A stretch of 7,578 bases of DNA, taken from positions 1-7,578 of the forward strand of contig JAUWYU010000066.1 in assembly GCA_030615655.1 (NCBI GenBank). Direction: 5' to 3'. The DNA is from Dehalococcoidia bacterium (GTDB lineage: Bacteria; Chloroflexota; Dehalococcoidia; Dehalococcoidales; RBG-16-60-22). Within the stretch, counting starts at the first letter, position 1. The number at the start of each line of letters is the position of its first letter. Below the pieces are notes generated by a model. It worked only from the letters and a program-made list of their open reading frames with translations, did not search any database and had not been told where the DNA came from. A program made the position numbers and the translations under genes. Positions 1-6,015 of the stretch are shown in pieces.

Positions 1-53
1 AGACCGATAAAATAAGCAATGACAAAGATATTTAAGGAGAAAAACCAGTCCAA
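1..53 (-). CDS. Possible N-terminus of a membrane protein running off the left edge
   Basis: A frame open to the window edge begins at TTG 53 and reads M-D-W-F-F-S-L-N-I-F-V-I-A-Y-F-I-G, which looks like the start of a first transmembrane helix. Short hydrophobic openings of this kind are seen in membrane glycosyltransferases, but 17 residues are too few to name a family. The same frame is open back to a TAG at 99-101 with no ATG or GTG, and only a weak AAAG precedes the TTG. Bases 54-143, between this point and the eamA stop, show no recognisable gene, promoter or terminator. Treat it as a tentative partial gene. Confidence 0.3.
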   Translation of the reverse strand, partial: MDWFFSLNIFVIAYFIG

Positions 54-143
54 TTCTACTTTAAACGTACAAAACCATTCAGAAGTATTTTCAGGGGGCT
101 AAATTTTGATTTCAGCGCGTCATTTTTTCGAGGGTAAAAAACA

Positions 144-1025
144 TCAATCATATATCAGGAAAACACCCGCCAGAACCATTACTATTCCAGCGATAACCCT
201 CCAGTTAAAGACATCTATCCTGCGGTTGACCATCCAGGAGAACAAAAGGACAAAAATGACGATAGTCGCCGTAAGCGGCTGCACAATGCTAACCGGACTG
301 TACTGCAAAGCGGAAAAACGGAATATATGGCCGATAACCAGAAAGACGGCTCCAAATGATAACATAAGAAAAGTACCGCGACCCTGCTGCAGAACATAAC
401 CGCGCTGCTGCCGGCGAAATAAGAGTATAACCATTATTACAATAAAGGCGGTCATGTACATAACAAAGGTGGCCGCATAAACGGCGTCGGTCTCGGTCAT
501 CACCGGCCTGATTAACGCTGCCGACCCCGCGGCGCAGAGGGCCGTGCCGAGTCCCATAAAAAGACCCCGCGTCGATATCTTAAAAGTTGTACGGGTTATT
601 TCAGTGGTGGTCAGCACTGCCCCGAACATAATCATTAAGGCAGCGATTACCTGTTGTGCCGTAACCGACTCCCCCAAAAAAGCGACGCCCAGGATAACCG
701 AAAATATAACGCTGGTCCTGGTGATAGCCGCGGTGGGATTGGCACCGATAATGCGGGTGCTGTTAAAGAACAAGTATCTGGCAATAATAAGGTGAATCAA
801 CCCGGCAGTGCCGAGTAAAGCGAATTGCTGCCATGTGAACGACCGCAATTCCTGCCATTCTCCCGAAAAAGTCACCAGCAAGACGAAAATGGGTGTACCT
901 ACCAGCATGGAAACCGCTAACGGAGTAAAGGACTCATCAGACAGATATGTCGCTCTCCTGACAAGTATCTGAGTTACCGCAAAGGATGCTGCCGTGAGTA
1001 TGGCAAAAAGCGGACCTGATTCCAT
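144..1025 (-). CDS. EamA/DMT-superfamily membrane transporter, substrate unknown
   Basis: Inner-membrane permease of the drug/metabolite transporter type; members export or import amino acids, metabolites or nucleotide sugars, and the substrate cannot be read from sequence. The 293 residues hold about ten hydrophobic segments (roughly 4-22, 35-53, 67-84, 97-116, 122-140, 152-172, 183-203, 216-232, 245-265, 275-291), forming two five-helix EamA repeats. Each repeat ends in the family manner: FLGESVTAQQVIAALMIMFG (116-135), and VNRRID followed by the last helix (266-291). The start is fixed by an in-frame TAA directly before ATG 1025; the next Met is residue 40. No Shine-Dalgarno is visible, and the 5' end overlaps an inverted-repeat cluster. 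It follows hflX by 17 bases, so expression may depend on hflX translation. No terminator hairpin was found after its TGA. Confidence 0.92.
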   Translation of the reverse strand: MESGPLFAILTAASFAVTQILVRRATYLSDESFTPLAVSMLVGTPIFVLLVTFSGEWQELRSFTWQQFALLGTAGLIHLIIARYLFFNSTRIIGANPTAAITRTSVIFSVILGVAFLGESVTAQQVIAALMIMFGAVLTTTEITRTTFKISTRGLFMGLGTALCAAGSAALIRPVMTETDAVYAATFVMYMTAFIVIMVILLFRRQQRGYVLQQGRGTFLMLSFGAVFLVIGHIFRFSALQYSPVSIVQPLTATIVIFVLLFSWMVNRRIDVFNWRVIAGIVMVLAGVFLIYD

Positions 1026-1052
1026 TTACATATTATGTAAACTTAGTTTACA
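1025..1052. promoter_or_regulatory. Overlapping inverted repeats at the hflX/eamA junction
   Basis: Three copies of one hexamer alternate in orientation at exact 11-base steps: TTTACA (1025-1030), TGTAAA (1036-1041) and TTTACA (1047-1052). They make two perfect palindromes with 7-base arms and 3-base centres, TTTACAT/ATGTAAA (1025-1041) and TGTAAAC/GTTTACA (1036-1052), which share the middle arm. The cluster contains the hflX stop and reaches the first base of the eamA ATG. It could be a protein operator, since 11 bases is about one helical turn, or two competing RNA hairpins that couple eamA translation to hflX termination. The symmetry is directly visible; the role is inferred. Confidence 0.5.
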
Positions 1053-2200
1053 CTGTCCCCGATTATGTTCTTACCTATCAGTTCCAGCAGGCCGGTTAAT
1101 CCCCACTTTTTCGCAGCTGAGATGAGCACCGTATTTATCTCCGCCGCCTCAGCCATGCCGGAAAGATATTCCATAGCGGCCAGCTCATCCCAGTTCCTGC
1201 CGCTGTCCAGCAGCAAATCAATCTTATTCAGCACCGTAATCCGCGGTTTGTCCTCAAGCTCCAGCTCACGAAGAATTTCCTCTACTGCCCGGCACTGCTC
1301 CGACGCATCCGGTGAAGCCAGGTCAACCACATGAACCAGCAGGCTGGCCTCGGACAACTCCTCGAGGGTTGCCCGGAAAGCGCTGATAATGGTCGGCGGG
1401 AGCTTCCGGATAAAGCCAACGGTATCGGTAATAAGCACCAAATTCTTATCAGGAAGAGGCAACCGCCGGGTGGTCGGGTCAAGAGTAGCAAAGAGCCTGT
1501 CATCCGTGAAAACTTCCGCCTGACAGAGGGCATTAAGCAAGGTGCTTTTACCGGCGCTGGTATAGCCAACCAAGGCTACTACAGGCATACCGCTCTTTTT
1601 CCGTTTTTGCCGGTACAGCGCGCGGTGTTTTTTTATCTTCTCGGTCTGTTCCTTGAGATGCTGTATCTTGCGGCGTATCAGGCGCCGGTCGGTCTCCAGC
1701 TGAGATTCACCGGGACCCCTGGTGCCGATACCGCCACCGAGCCTTTCCAGATGGCTCCACTGCCCGGTCAGGCGAGGCAGAAGATACTGGTGCTGGGCCA
1801 GCTCTACCTGCAAACGGCCTTCGTGGGTGCGGGCACGCCTGGCAAAGATGTCCAGGATCAGCGCGGCGCGGTCAATTATCTTTACCTTGAGAGCTTCTTC
1901 CAGGTTCCGCTGCTGGTTTGGGGAAAGCTCATCATCAAGAATGATGACAGTATAATCAGCACTGTCCCTCAGGGCCAAAATTTCTTCCAGCTTGCCTTTA
2001 CCAACGTAATAAGCACTGGATGGTACCGGCAGCTGCTGGACAATCTTGCCGACGACTTTAGCCCCGGCGGCACCAGCCAGTTGCGTCAGCTCTTCTATTG
2101 AATTCTCGGCTGACTGTTTCCCCCTGCTTCCCTTGAAAGCCACGGCTAATAAAAGGGCTCGTTCCGGCGCGGCCTTGGTGAGAATTGCGTTTCTGGTGAT
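1043..2200 (-). CDS. hflX: GTPase HflX (ribosome-associated), probable non-canonical start
   Basis: Obg-HflX family GTPase that binds the 50S subunit; in studied bacteria it splits stalled or hibernating 70S ribosomes. Counting from ATC at 2200 (385 residues): N-terminal HflX domain with YYVGKGKLEE (64-73), DDELSPNQQRNLEE (89-102), RTHEGRLQVELAQ (124-136) and the glycine-rich GGGIGTRGPGESQLETDRR (155-173); a basic helical linker; then the G domain with G1 GYTSAGKS (212-219), G3 DTVG (259-262), G4 NKID (325-328) and G5 SAAK (361-364). The first canonical start is GTG at 2143, but homologous N-terminal sequence (APERALLLAVAF) lies before it and GTG has no Shine-Dalgarno. AAGGAG (2207-2212) stands six bases before ATC and three before ATT (2203). 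Identity is certain; the start is inferred. hflX near miaA recalls the miaA-hfq-hflX operon of enterobacteria. Confidence 0.93.
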   Translation of the reverse strand: MTRNAILTKAAPERALLLAVAFKGSRGKQSAENSIEELTQLAGAAGAKVVGKIVQQLPVPSSAYYVGKGKLEEILALRDSADYTVIILDDELSPNQQRNLEEALKVKIIDRAALILDIFARRARTHEGRLQVELAQHQYLLPRLTGQWSHLERLGGGIGTRGPGESQLETDRRLIRRKIQHLKEQTEKIKKHRALYRQKRKKSGMPVVALVGYTSAGKSTLLNALCQAEVFTDDRLFATLDPTTRRLPLPDKNLVLITDTVGFIRKLPPTIISAFRATLEELSEASLLVHVVDLASPDASEQCRAVEEILRELELEDKPRITVLNKIDLLLDSGRNWDELAAMEYLSGMAEAAEINTVLISAAKKWGLTGLLELIGKNIIGDSVN

Positions 2201-2206
2201 AATTTT

Positions 2207-2212
2207 CTCCTT
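2207..2212 (-). promoter_or_regulatory. Shine-Dalgarno AAGGAG that decides the hflX start
   Basis: Strong AAGGAG in the short dapL-hflX gap. The only in-frame codons at a usable distance are ATT (2201-2203, spacer 3) and ATC (2198-2200, spacer 6). No ATG, GTG or TTG follows in the hflX frame until 2143, which is 63 bases further on and too far to be served by this site. Confidence 0.75.
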
Positions 2213-2233
2213 AGATAATAAGATTATGTCAAG

Positions 2234-3418
2234 CTACTTCTTGAGTGTCAGGCGTCGAGTGTTTCGCCATCCCGATAGCCGCGATAGACCCTTTACCAGC
2301 GCCGCATCCGGGATAGTCAGGGACAATCTGACATAACCTTCACCACTTCGACCGTAACCAACTCCAGGAGTAACCGCCACCCCTACCTGGTCCAATAAAT
2401 TAGCCGTAAAATCCACCGAGTCATAACCTTCAGGGACCCTGGCCCATACGTACAGGCCTGCCTTGGGTATCGTGACTTCAAGGCCAACACTTGCTAATAC
2501 TTCAGTGATAAGGTCGCGGCGCCTCTGGTAAATGGCATTATGTTCGGCGATACAGTCCTGAGGACCGGTTAATGCCTCGATAGCCGCATATTGAATAGCC
2601 TGTGGGATTCCCGAATCCAGATTAGATTTCAGTCTCCTTAAGGCATCCACCATCCCGGCATTACCGACCACCATGCCTATCCGCCAGCCGGTCATATTAT
2701 AGCTCTTGGAGAGTGAGTGAAACTCCACGCCGATATCCCTGGCTCCATCCGCCTGCATAAGACTTACCGTCTGATACCCATCAAAGGCCACCTCTGAATA
2801 CGGGAAATCGTGGCAGACAGCGATATCATATCGACTGGCAAATTCAACTACCCTGTTGAAAAAATCAAGCTCAGCGACGGCACCGGTGGGATTATTGGGA
2901 TAATTTATCCACAGGAGCCTGGCTCTTTGCAGAGTATAGTCACGAATACTGCTTAAATCAGGAAGAAAACCATTTTGCTCTCTAAGCGCCATATAGTAAG
3001 GCGTCCCGCCGGCTAACATGGTGCTTATTGAATAGACCGGATAAGCCGGGTCCGGCACCAGAGCGGTATCTCCCGGGTCAATATAACAAAAGGCAATATG
3101 GCCAATTCCCTCTTTGGCACCTATAAGCGGCAGCACCTCTGTTTCGGGGTCAAGGGATACGCCGAATCGACTTTGATACCACCTGGCTATAGCCTGGCAC
3201 AATTCAGGCAAACCAGCCGACTCCGGATAGCGATGGTTTGCCGGGTCCTGAGCCTCCCGACAGAGCCTGTCAAGTATGTGGGGTGGAGTCGGGATATCAG
3301 GGTCACCTATGGCAAAGCTGATTATCTCCTCACCTTTAGCCTGCTTCTCGGCTATTTTCTGAGTAATCTCGACAAACAGGTATGGCTTTAGCTTTTCAAT
3401 TCTTTGCGATACTTTCAT
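2234..3418 (-). CDS. dapL: LL-diaminopimelate aminotransferase (class I/II PLP aminotransferase)
   Basis: Proposed to convert L-tetrahydrodipicolinate + glutamate to LL-diaminopimelate + 2-oxoglutarate in one step, replacing the succinylase or acetylase routes. The 394 residues show the fold-type I pattern: FAIGDPDIPTPPHI (35-48); RYPESAGLPEL (63-73); GAKEGIGH (100-107); NYPNNPTGA (172-180); HDFPYSEVAFDG (203-214), with Asp204 and Tyr207 expected to contact PLP; SLSKSYNMTGWRIG (235-248) with the Schiff-base Lys238; and GYVRLSLTIPD (361-371) with the carboxylate-binding Arg364. GDPDxPTP and the SKSYNMTGWR box are typical of DapL-like enzymes. The pairing with dapF supports DapL over a general aspartate or alanine aminotransferase, though substrate choice cannot be proven by sequence. 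ATG start with a very strong GAGGGGTGA (3422-3430). The TAG stop is in the same frame as hflX. Confidence 0.88.
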   Translation of the reverse strand: MKVSQRIEKLKPYLFVEITQKIAEKQAKGEEIISFAIGDPDIPTPPHILDRLCREAQDPANHRYPESAGLPELCQAIARWYQSRFGVSLDPETEVLPLIGAKEGIGHIAFCYIDPGDTALVPDPAYPVYSISTMLAGGTPYYMALREQNGFLPDLSSIRDYTLQRARLLWINYPNNPTGAVAELDFFNRVVEFASRYDIAVCHDFPYSEVAFDGYQTVSLMQADGARDIGVEFHSLSKSYNMTGWRIGMVVGNAGMVDALRRLKSNLDSGIPQAIQYAAIEALTGPQDCIAEHNAIYQRRRDLITEVLASVGLEVTIPKAGLYVWARVPEGYDSVDFTANLLDQVGVAVTPGVGYGRSGEGYVRLSLTIPDAALVKGLSRLSGWRNTRRLTLKK

Positions 3419-3421
3419 TTA

Positions 3422-3430
3422 TCACCCCTC
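3422..3430 (-). promoter_or_regulatory. dapL Shine-Dalgarno overlapping the dapF stop codon
   Basis: GAGGGGTGA closely matches the extended anti-Shine-Dalgarno complement and stands a few bases before the dapL ATG. The dapF TGA (3429-3431) supplies its first bases, so a ribosome ending dapF sits on the dapL start site. This fits translational coupling of the two consecutive enzymes of the pathway. Confidence 0.75.
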
Positions 3431-4289
3431 AATCCGTCCATTTTCCTTCAAAGACCGTTTCCGCCGGCCCACCCAGAATCACCTCACCATCACCGTTCCA
3501 CTCGGCATCCAGTGTACCGCCGGGGAGTTTAATGTCCACTTTAGGCCCGGTATGACCGAGCAATCTTGAGGCAACAGCTATGGCACAGGCACCGCTGCCG
3601 CAGGCCATCGTTTCCCCCACTCCCCTCTCCCAGACGCGAGCTTCCAGGTGCTCTACGCTCAGCACGTGGGCAACTTCAAAGTTTACCCGGTTGGGAAATA
3701 TCGGCAGTTTTTCTACCTGCGGCCCGATTCTGGATAGCGGAAAAACAGACACCGGTTCCCGGCAAAAATGAACGGCATGCGGGTTCCCCATTGAGATACA
3801 GTTGAGTGCCAGGTCTACGCCATCCACATTTACCTTGTAGCACAACATTGATTTTATGTCAACTACACCACCCTCTCCCGGCTTTATGACTACCGGAATC
3901 CGGACGGCGCTGAATTCAGGTTTGCCCATGTTTGCCCATGTTTTTACCAGCTTACCATCTTTTTTCTCATACCTGATTTTCCTGATACCGGCTAACGTCT
4001 CTACCGTTATCTCGTCAACGCCGGAGCTAATTAGACCTTTATCAAAAACGTATTTAGCCAGGCACCTTATCCCGTTGCCACAGGTTTCAGCTTCGGAGCC
4101 ATCAGCGTCAAAGATACGCATGCGAAAATCAGCCTTATCCGAAGGCAGCAGCAATAACAGGCTGTCGGCACCAATACCAAGGTGCCGGTCACACATGGCT
4201 ATCGCCAGTTTTGACCATTCACGCTGTGTGTCAACAGTCTCTACCAATACATAGTCATTGGCAGCACCCTGCATCTTGGTAAAATCCAT
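3429..4289 (-). CDS. dapF: Diaminopimelate epimerase
   Basis: PLP-independent racemase that converts LL-diaminopimelate to meso-diaminopimelate, the lysine and, where present, peptidoglycan precursor. The 286 residues are full length. The two catalytic cysteines are present in family motifs: ETCGNGIRC with Cys70 and ERGVGETMACGSGACA (221-236) with Cys230. Other conserved parts are CDRHLGIGADSLL (33-45), SMGNPHAVHF (166-175) and VNFE (202-205). The N-terminal KMxGxGNDF box is KMQGAANDYV here, keeping Asn11 but altering the residues around it. ATG start with GGGAG (4301-4305) eleven bases upstream. The TGA stop is embedded in the dapL Shine-Dalgarno, so the pair looks translationally coupled. 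A perfect 10-base tandem repeat lies inside the gene (3921-3940). Function is well supported. Confidence 0.96.
   Translation of the reverse strand: MDFTKMQGAANDYVLVETVDTQREWSKLAIAMCDRHLGIGADSLLLLLPSDKADFRMRIFDADGSEAETCGNGIRCLAKYVFDKGLISSGVDEITVETLAGIRKIRYEKKDGKLVKTWANMGKPEFSAVRIPVVIKPGEGGVVDIKSMLCYKVNVDGVDLALNCISMGNPHAVHFCREPVSVFPLSRIGPQVEKLPIFPNRVNFEVAHVLSVEHLEARVWERGVGETMACGSGACAIAVASRLLGHTGPKVDIKLPGGTLDAEWNGDGEVILGGPAETVFEGKWTD
3921..3940. repeat. Perfect 10-base tandem duplication inside dapF
   Basis: The unit TTTGCCCATG occurs twice in a row, and the match continues for one base on the left and three on the right. Because 10 is not a multiple of 3, the two copies are read in different frames, together encoding residues T-W-A-N-M-G-K (117-123). 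The dapF frame stays open through it and the downstream family motifs are intact, so it is a harmless feature of the present allele, though loss or gain of one unit would break the frame. Confidence 0.85.
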
Positions 4290-4312
4290 GTGCTATCTAT
4301 CTCCCGTCTCTT

Positions 4313-5233
4313 CTAGGCACCTCTTAAGAACTCAACCAGCGCCCTTTCTATCTCTATATCTTCCTGGCGCTCTATGTCAAACCAATGTATCCTATCATCC
4401 GTAAGCCGGAACCAGGCATACTGGTGCCGGATAAACCGGTGTGTTTCCGTCTTTATTTTCCGCCTGGCACCTTCCAGGGTCATTTCACCTTTCAGAAACT
4501 GCCCGACCTGCCTGTAACCAATACCAGACATGGCTGGTAATTTAAAATCATACCCCATTTTCAATAGATTTTCCACCTCAATGACGAGGCCGCGTTCTAT
4601 CATCTCATCGACTCTCCGGTCAACCATACGATATAGTTCAGCCCTGTCGGCCGTCAAGCCGATAATAAATGAATTAAAAGCAGGAGCTTCCTTATATCCG
4701 AGTTGAGAAAACGGTTTTTTCGTTTTCGCGTGCACCTCGAGCGCTCTTATCACCCGGCGCACATTGCGGCGGTCAATCTTCCGTGCCGTATCAGGGTCAA
4801 CTCTGACAAGCTCCTGATAAAGCTCGTCAATACCGCTTTCACCTGCCTTCTTCTCAATATTATACCTGAATTCGGGGTCAGGCGAAACCCTGGGTATTTG
4901 CCAGCCTTCCAGTACCGCCTTCACGTACAAGCCACTACCCCCTACCAGGAAGGGCAACCGGTTACGCCTTTGAATGTCTTCAATAGCCTGATAAGCCAAT
5001 TCCTGATACTGAGCCAGGCTGAAATCGTCGTCGGGATTAATGATATCAATCAAGTGGTGAGGCACCCGGGAAAGCTCCTGAGGACCCGGTTTAGCCGTGC
5101 CGATATCCAAGTAGCGGTATACCTGCCGACTATCAGCACTCACAATCTCTCCGTGGAAAAGGCCGGCCAGGTGGAGAGCTAAACGGCTCTTGCCGATACC
5201 GGTGGGTCCAACTATAGCGACCAGGCGCTTCAT
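4313..5233 (-). CDS. miaA: tRNA dimethylallyltransferase
   Basis: Transfers a dimethylallyl group from DMAPP to N6 of A37 in tRNAs that read codons starting with U, giving i6A37, which supports codon-anticodon fidelity. Counting from the ATG at 5233 (306 residues, normal length): P-loop GPTGIGKS (9-16); SADSRQVYR (32-40) with the Asp34 region used in catalysis; DIGTAKP (43-49); GGSGLY (98-103); RRNVRRVIRALEV (155-167); the C-terminal SGIGYRQVGQFL (236-247); and HRFIRHQYAWFR (265-276) in place of the common KRQLTWFR type. An in-frame TTG at 5245 would add four residues and overlap tpiA; it has GGAG (5256-5259) ten bases upstream, while the ATG has AGAGG (5248-5252) fourteen bases upstream. I prefer the ATG because MKRLVAIVGPT matches usual MiaA N-termini. 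The gene lies in the tpiA to dapF run, 23 bases before dapF. Confidence 0.95.
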   Translation of the reverse strand: MKRLVAIVGPTGIGKSRLALHLAGLFHGEIVSADSRQVYRYLDIGTAKPGPQELSRVPHHLIDIINPDDDFSLAQYQELAYQAIEDIQRRNRLPFLVGGSGLYVKAVLEGWQIPRVSPDPEFRYNIEKKAGESGIDELYQELVRVDPDTARKIDRRNVRRVIRALEVHAKTKKPFSQLGYKEAPAFNSFIIGLTADRAELYRMVDRRVDEMIERGLVIEVENLLKMGYDFKLPAMSGIGYRQVGQFLKGEMTLEGARRKIKTETHRFIRHQYAWFRLTDDRIHWFDIERQEDIEIERALVEFLRGA

Positions 5234-5237
5234 GCCA

Positions 5238-6002
5238 TCAGGCAAGACCTCTTATCTCCGAGGTCTGTTTGGCTATGCTCAGGAAGTCATCGGCCTTCAG
5301 ACTGGCTCCGCCGATAAGAGCACCGTCAATCTCAGGCTGTCTCATGAATTCGGCGATATTCTCTGCGGTGACACTGCCGCCGTACAGAATACGAACGCTA
5401 TCGGCAATTTCGCTGCCGTGCTGGTGATGGATTAGCTGCCGAATAAAACCGATAGTCTCATTCGCCTCCGCGCCGGTAGCCGACCTGCCGGTACCAATAG
5501 CCCAGACCGGCTCATAGGCTAAAACGAGTCCACCGAGATAGTACAGGCGGTCAGAAGATGCCATAAGCTGACGGGTCAAGACCTCTTCCGTCCTTCCCGC
5601 CTCATTCTCCTCCAATCTTTCCCCGATACAGAGAATGGGCTTAAGCCCACTTTCAACCGCCGCCTTCATTTTTTTATCAATAATCTCGCCGGTCTCGCTG
5701 AAATACTGCCGCCGTTCCGAGTGTCCGATGATGACGTATTCACATAGTTCGACGAGCATTAACGGCGAAATCTCACCGGTGTAGGCTCCCTTCTCTTCGT
5801 AGTAGACACTCTGCGCTCCCAGCTTGACCGAGCTTCCCTTAATCAGAACTCTAACCGGCGCCAGAGAAACGAATGGTGGGCAAATTACCTTCTCAATTCC
5901 ATCTATCCTATCAAGTTTAGACTGCATTGACCTGACCAGCTTGACAGCTTCGTTTACCGTGGTATTCATCTTCCAGTTACCGGCAATCATCGGCATGCGC
6001 AT
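5238..6002 (-). CDS. tpiA: Triosephosphate isomerase
   Basis: Interconverts dihydroxyacetone phosphate and glyceraldehyde 3-phosphate; cytosolic TIM barrel, normally a dimer. At 254 residues it is full length. All active-site elements are present: GNWKMN with Asn9 and Lys11; the signature YVIIGHSERRQYF with catalytic His94; AYEPVWAIGTG with catalytic Glu164; phosphate-gripping loop 6 as AIGTGRSAT (168-176, where many homologues have GTGKT/A); YGGS (207-210); and GGASL (231-235). The ATG at 6002 has an AGGAG (6011-6015) eight bases upstream. In-frame ATGs at codons 3 and 5 are less well spaced. The gene follows apgM by 11 bases and ends with TGA four bases before the likely miaA ATG. Nothing suggests an inactive or divergent enzyme. 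Confidence 0.97.
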   Translation of the reverse strand: MRMPMIAGNWKMNTTVNEAVKLVRSMQSKLDRIDGIEKVICPPFVSLAPVRVLIKGSSVKLGAQSVYYEEKGAYTGEISPLMLVELCEYVIIGHSERRQYFSETGEIIDKKMKAAVESGLKPILCIGERLEENEAGRTEEVLTRQLMASSDRLYYLGGLVLAYEPVWAIGTGRSATGAEANETIGFIRQLIHHQHGSEIADSVRILYGGSVTAENIAEFMRQPEIDGALIGGASLKADDFLSIAKQTSEIRGLA

Positions 6003-6010
6003 TTTTTATT

Positions 6011-6015
6011 CTCCT
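6011..6015 (-). promoter_or_regulatory. tpiA Shine-Dalgarno overlapping the apgM stop codon
   Basis: AGGAG eight bases before the tpiA ATG. Its first two bases belong to the apgM TAG stop (6014-6016), a compact coupling junction that confirms the chosen tpiA start. Confidence 0.75.

Noticed and set aside
54..143. An intrinsic terminator after the eamA gene
   Set aside because: I could find no GC-rich stem followed by a T run on the minus strand in this stretch; the T and A runs present are not preceded by a stem.
1331..2101. A 256-codon open frame on the plus strand opposite hflX
   Set aside because: It lies wholly antisense to a gene with complete HflX motifs, has no recognisable domain and is explained by codon bias mirrored on the opposite strand.
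2227..2232. A perfect TTGACA just after the dapL stop, suggesting an internal promoter for hflX
   Set aside because: No acceptable -10 hexamer lies 16-18 bases downstream, where the hflX Shine-Dalgarno stands instead; TATTAT is only six bases away.
4703..5182. A 159-codon plus-strand open frame opposite miaA
   Set aside because: Shadow of miaA; no family motif and no independent ribosome-binding context.
5234..5245. TTG at 5245 as the miaA start, giving an overlap with tpiA
   Set aside because: Possible, but the ATG at 5233 gives the standard MiaA N-terminus; kept only as an alternative.
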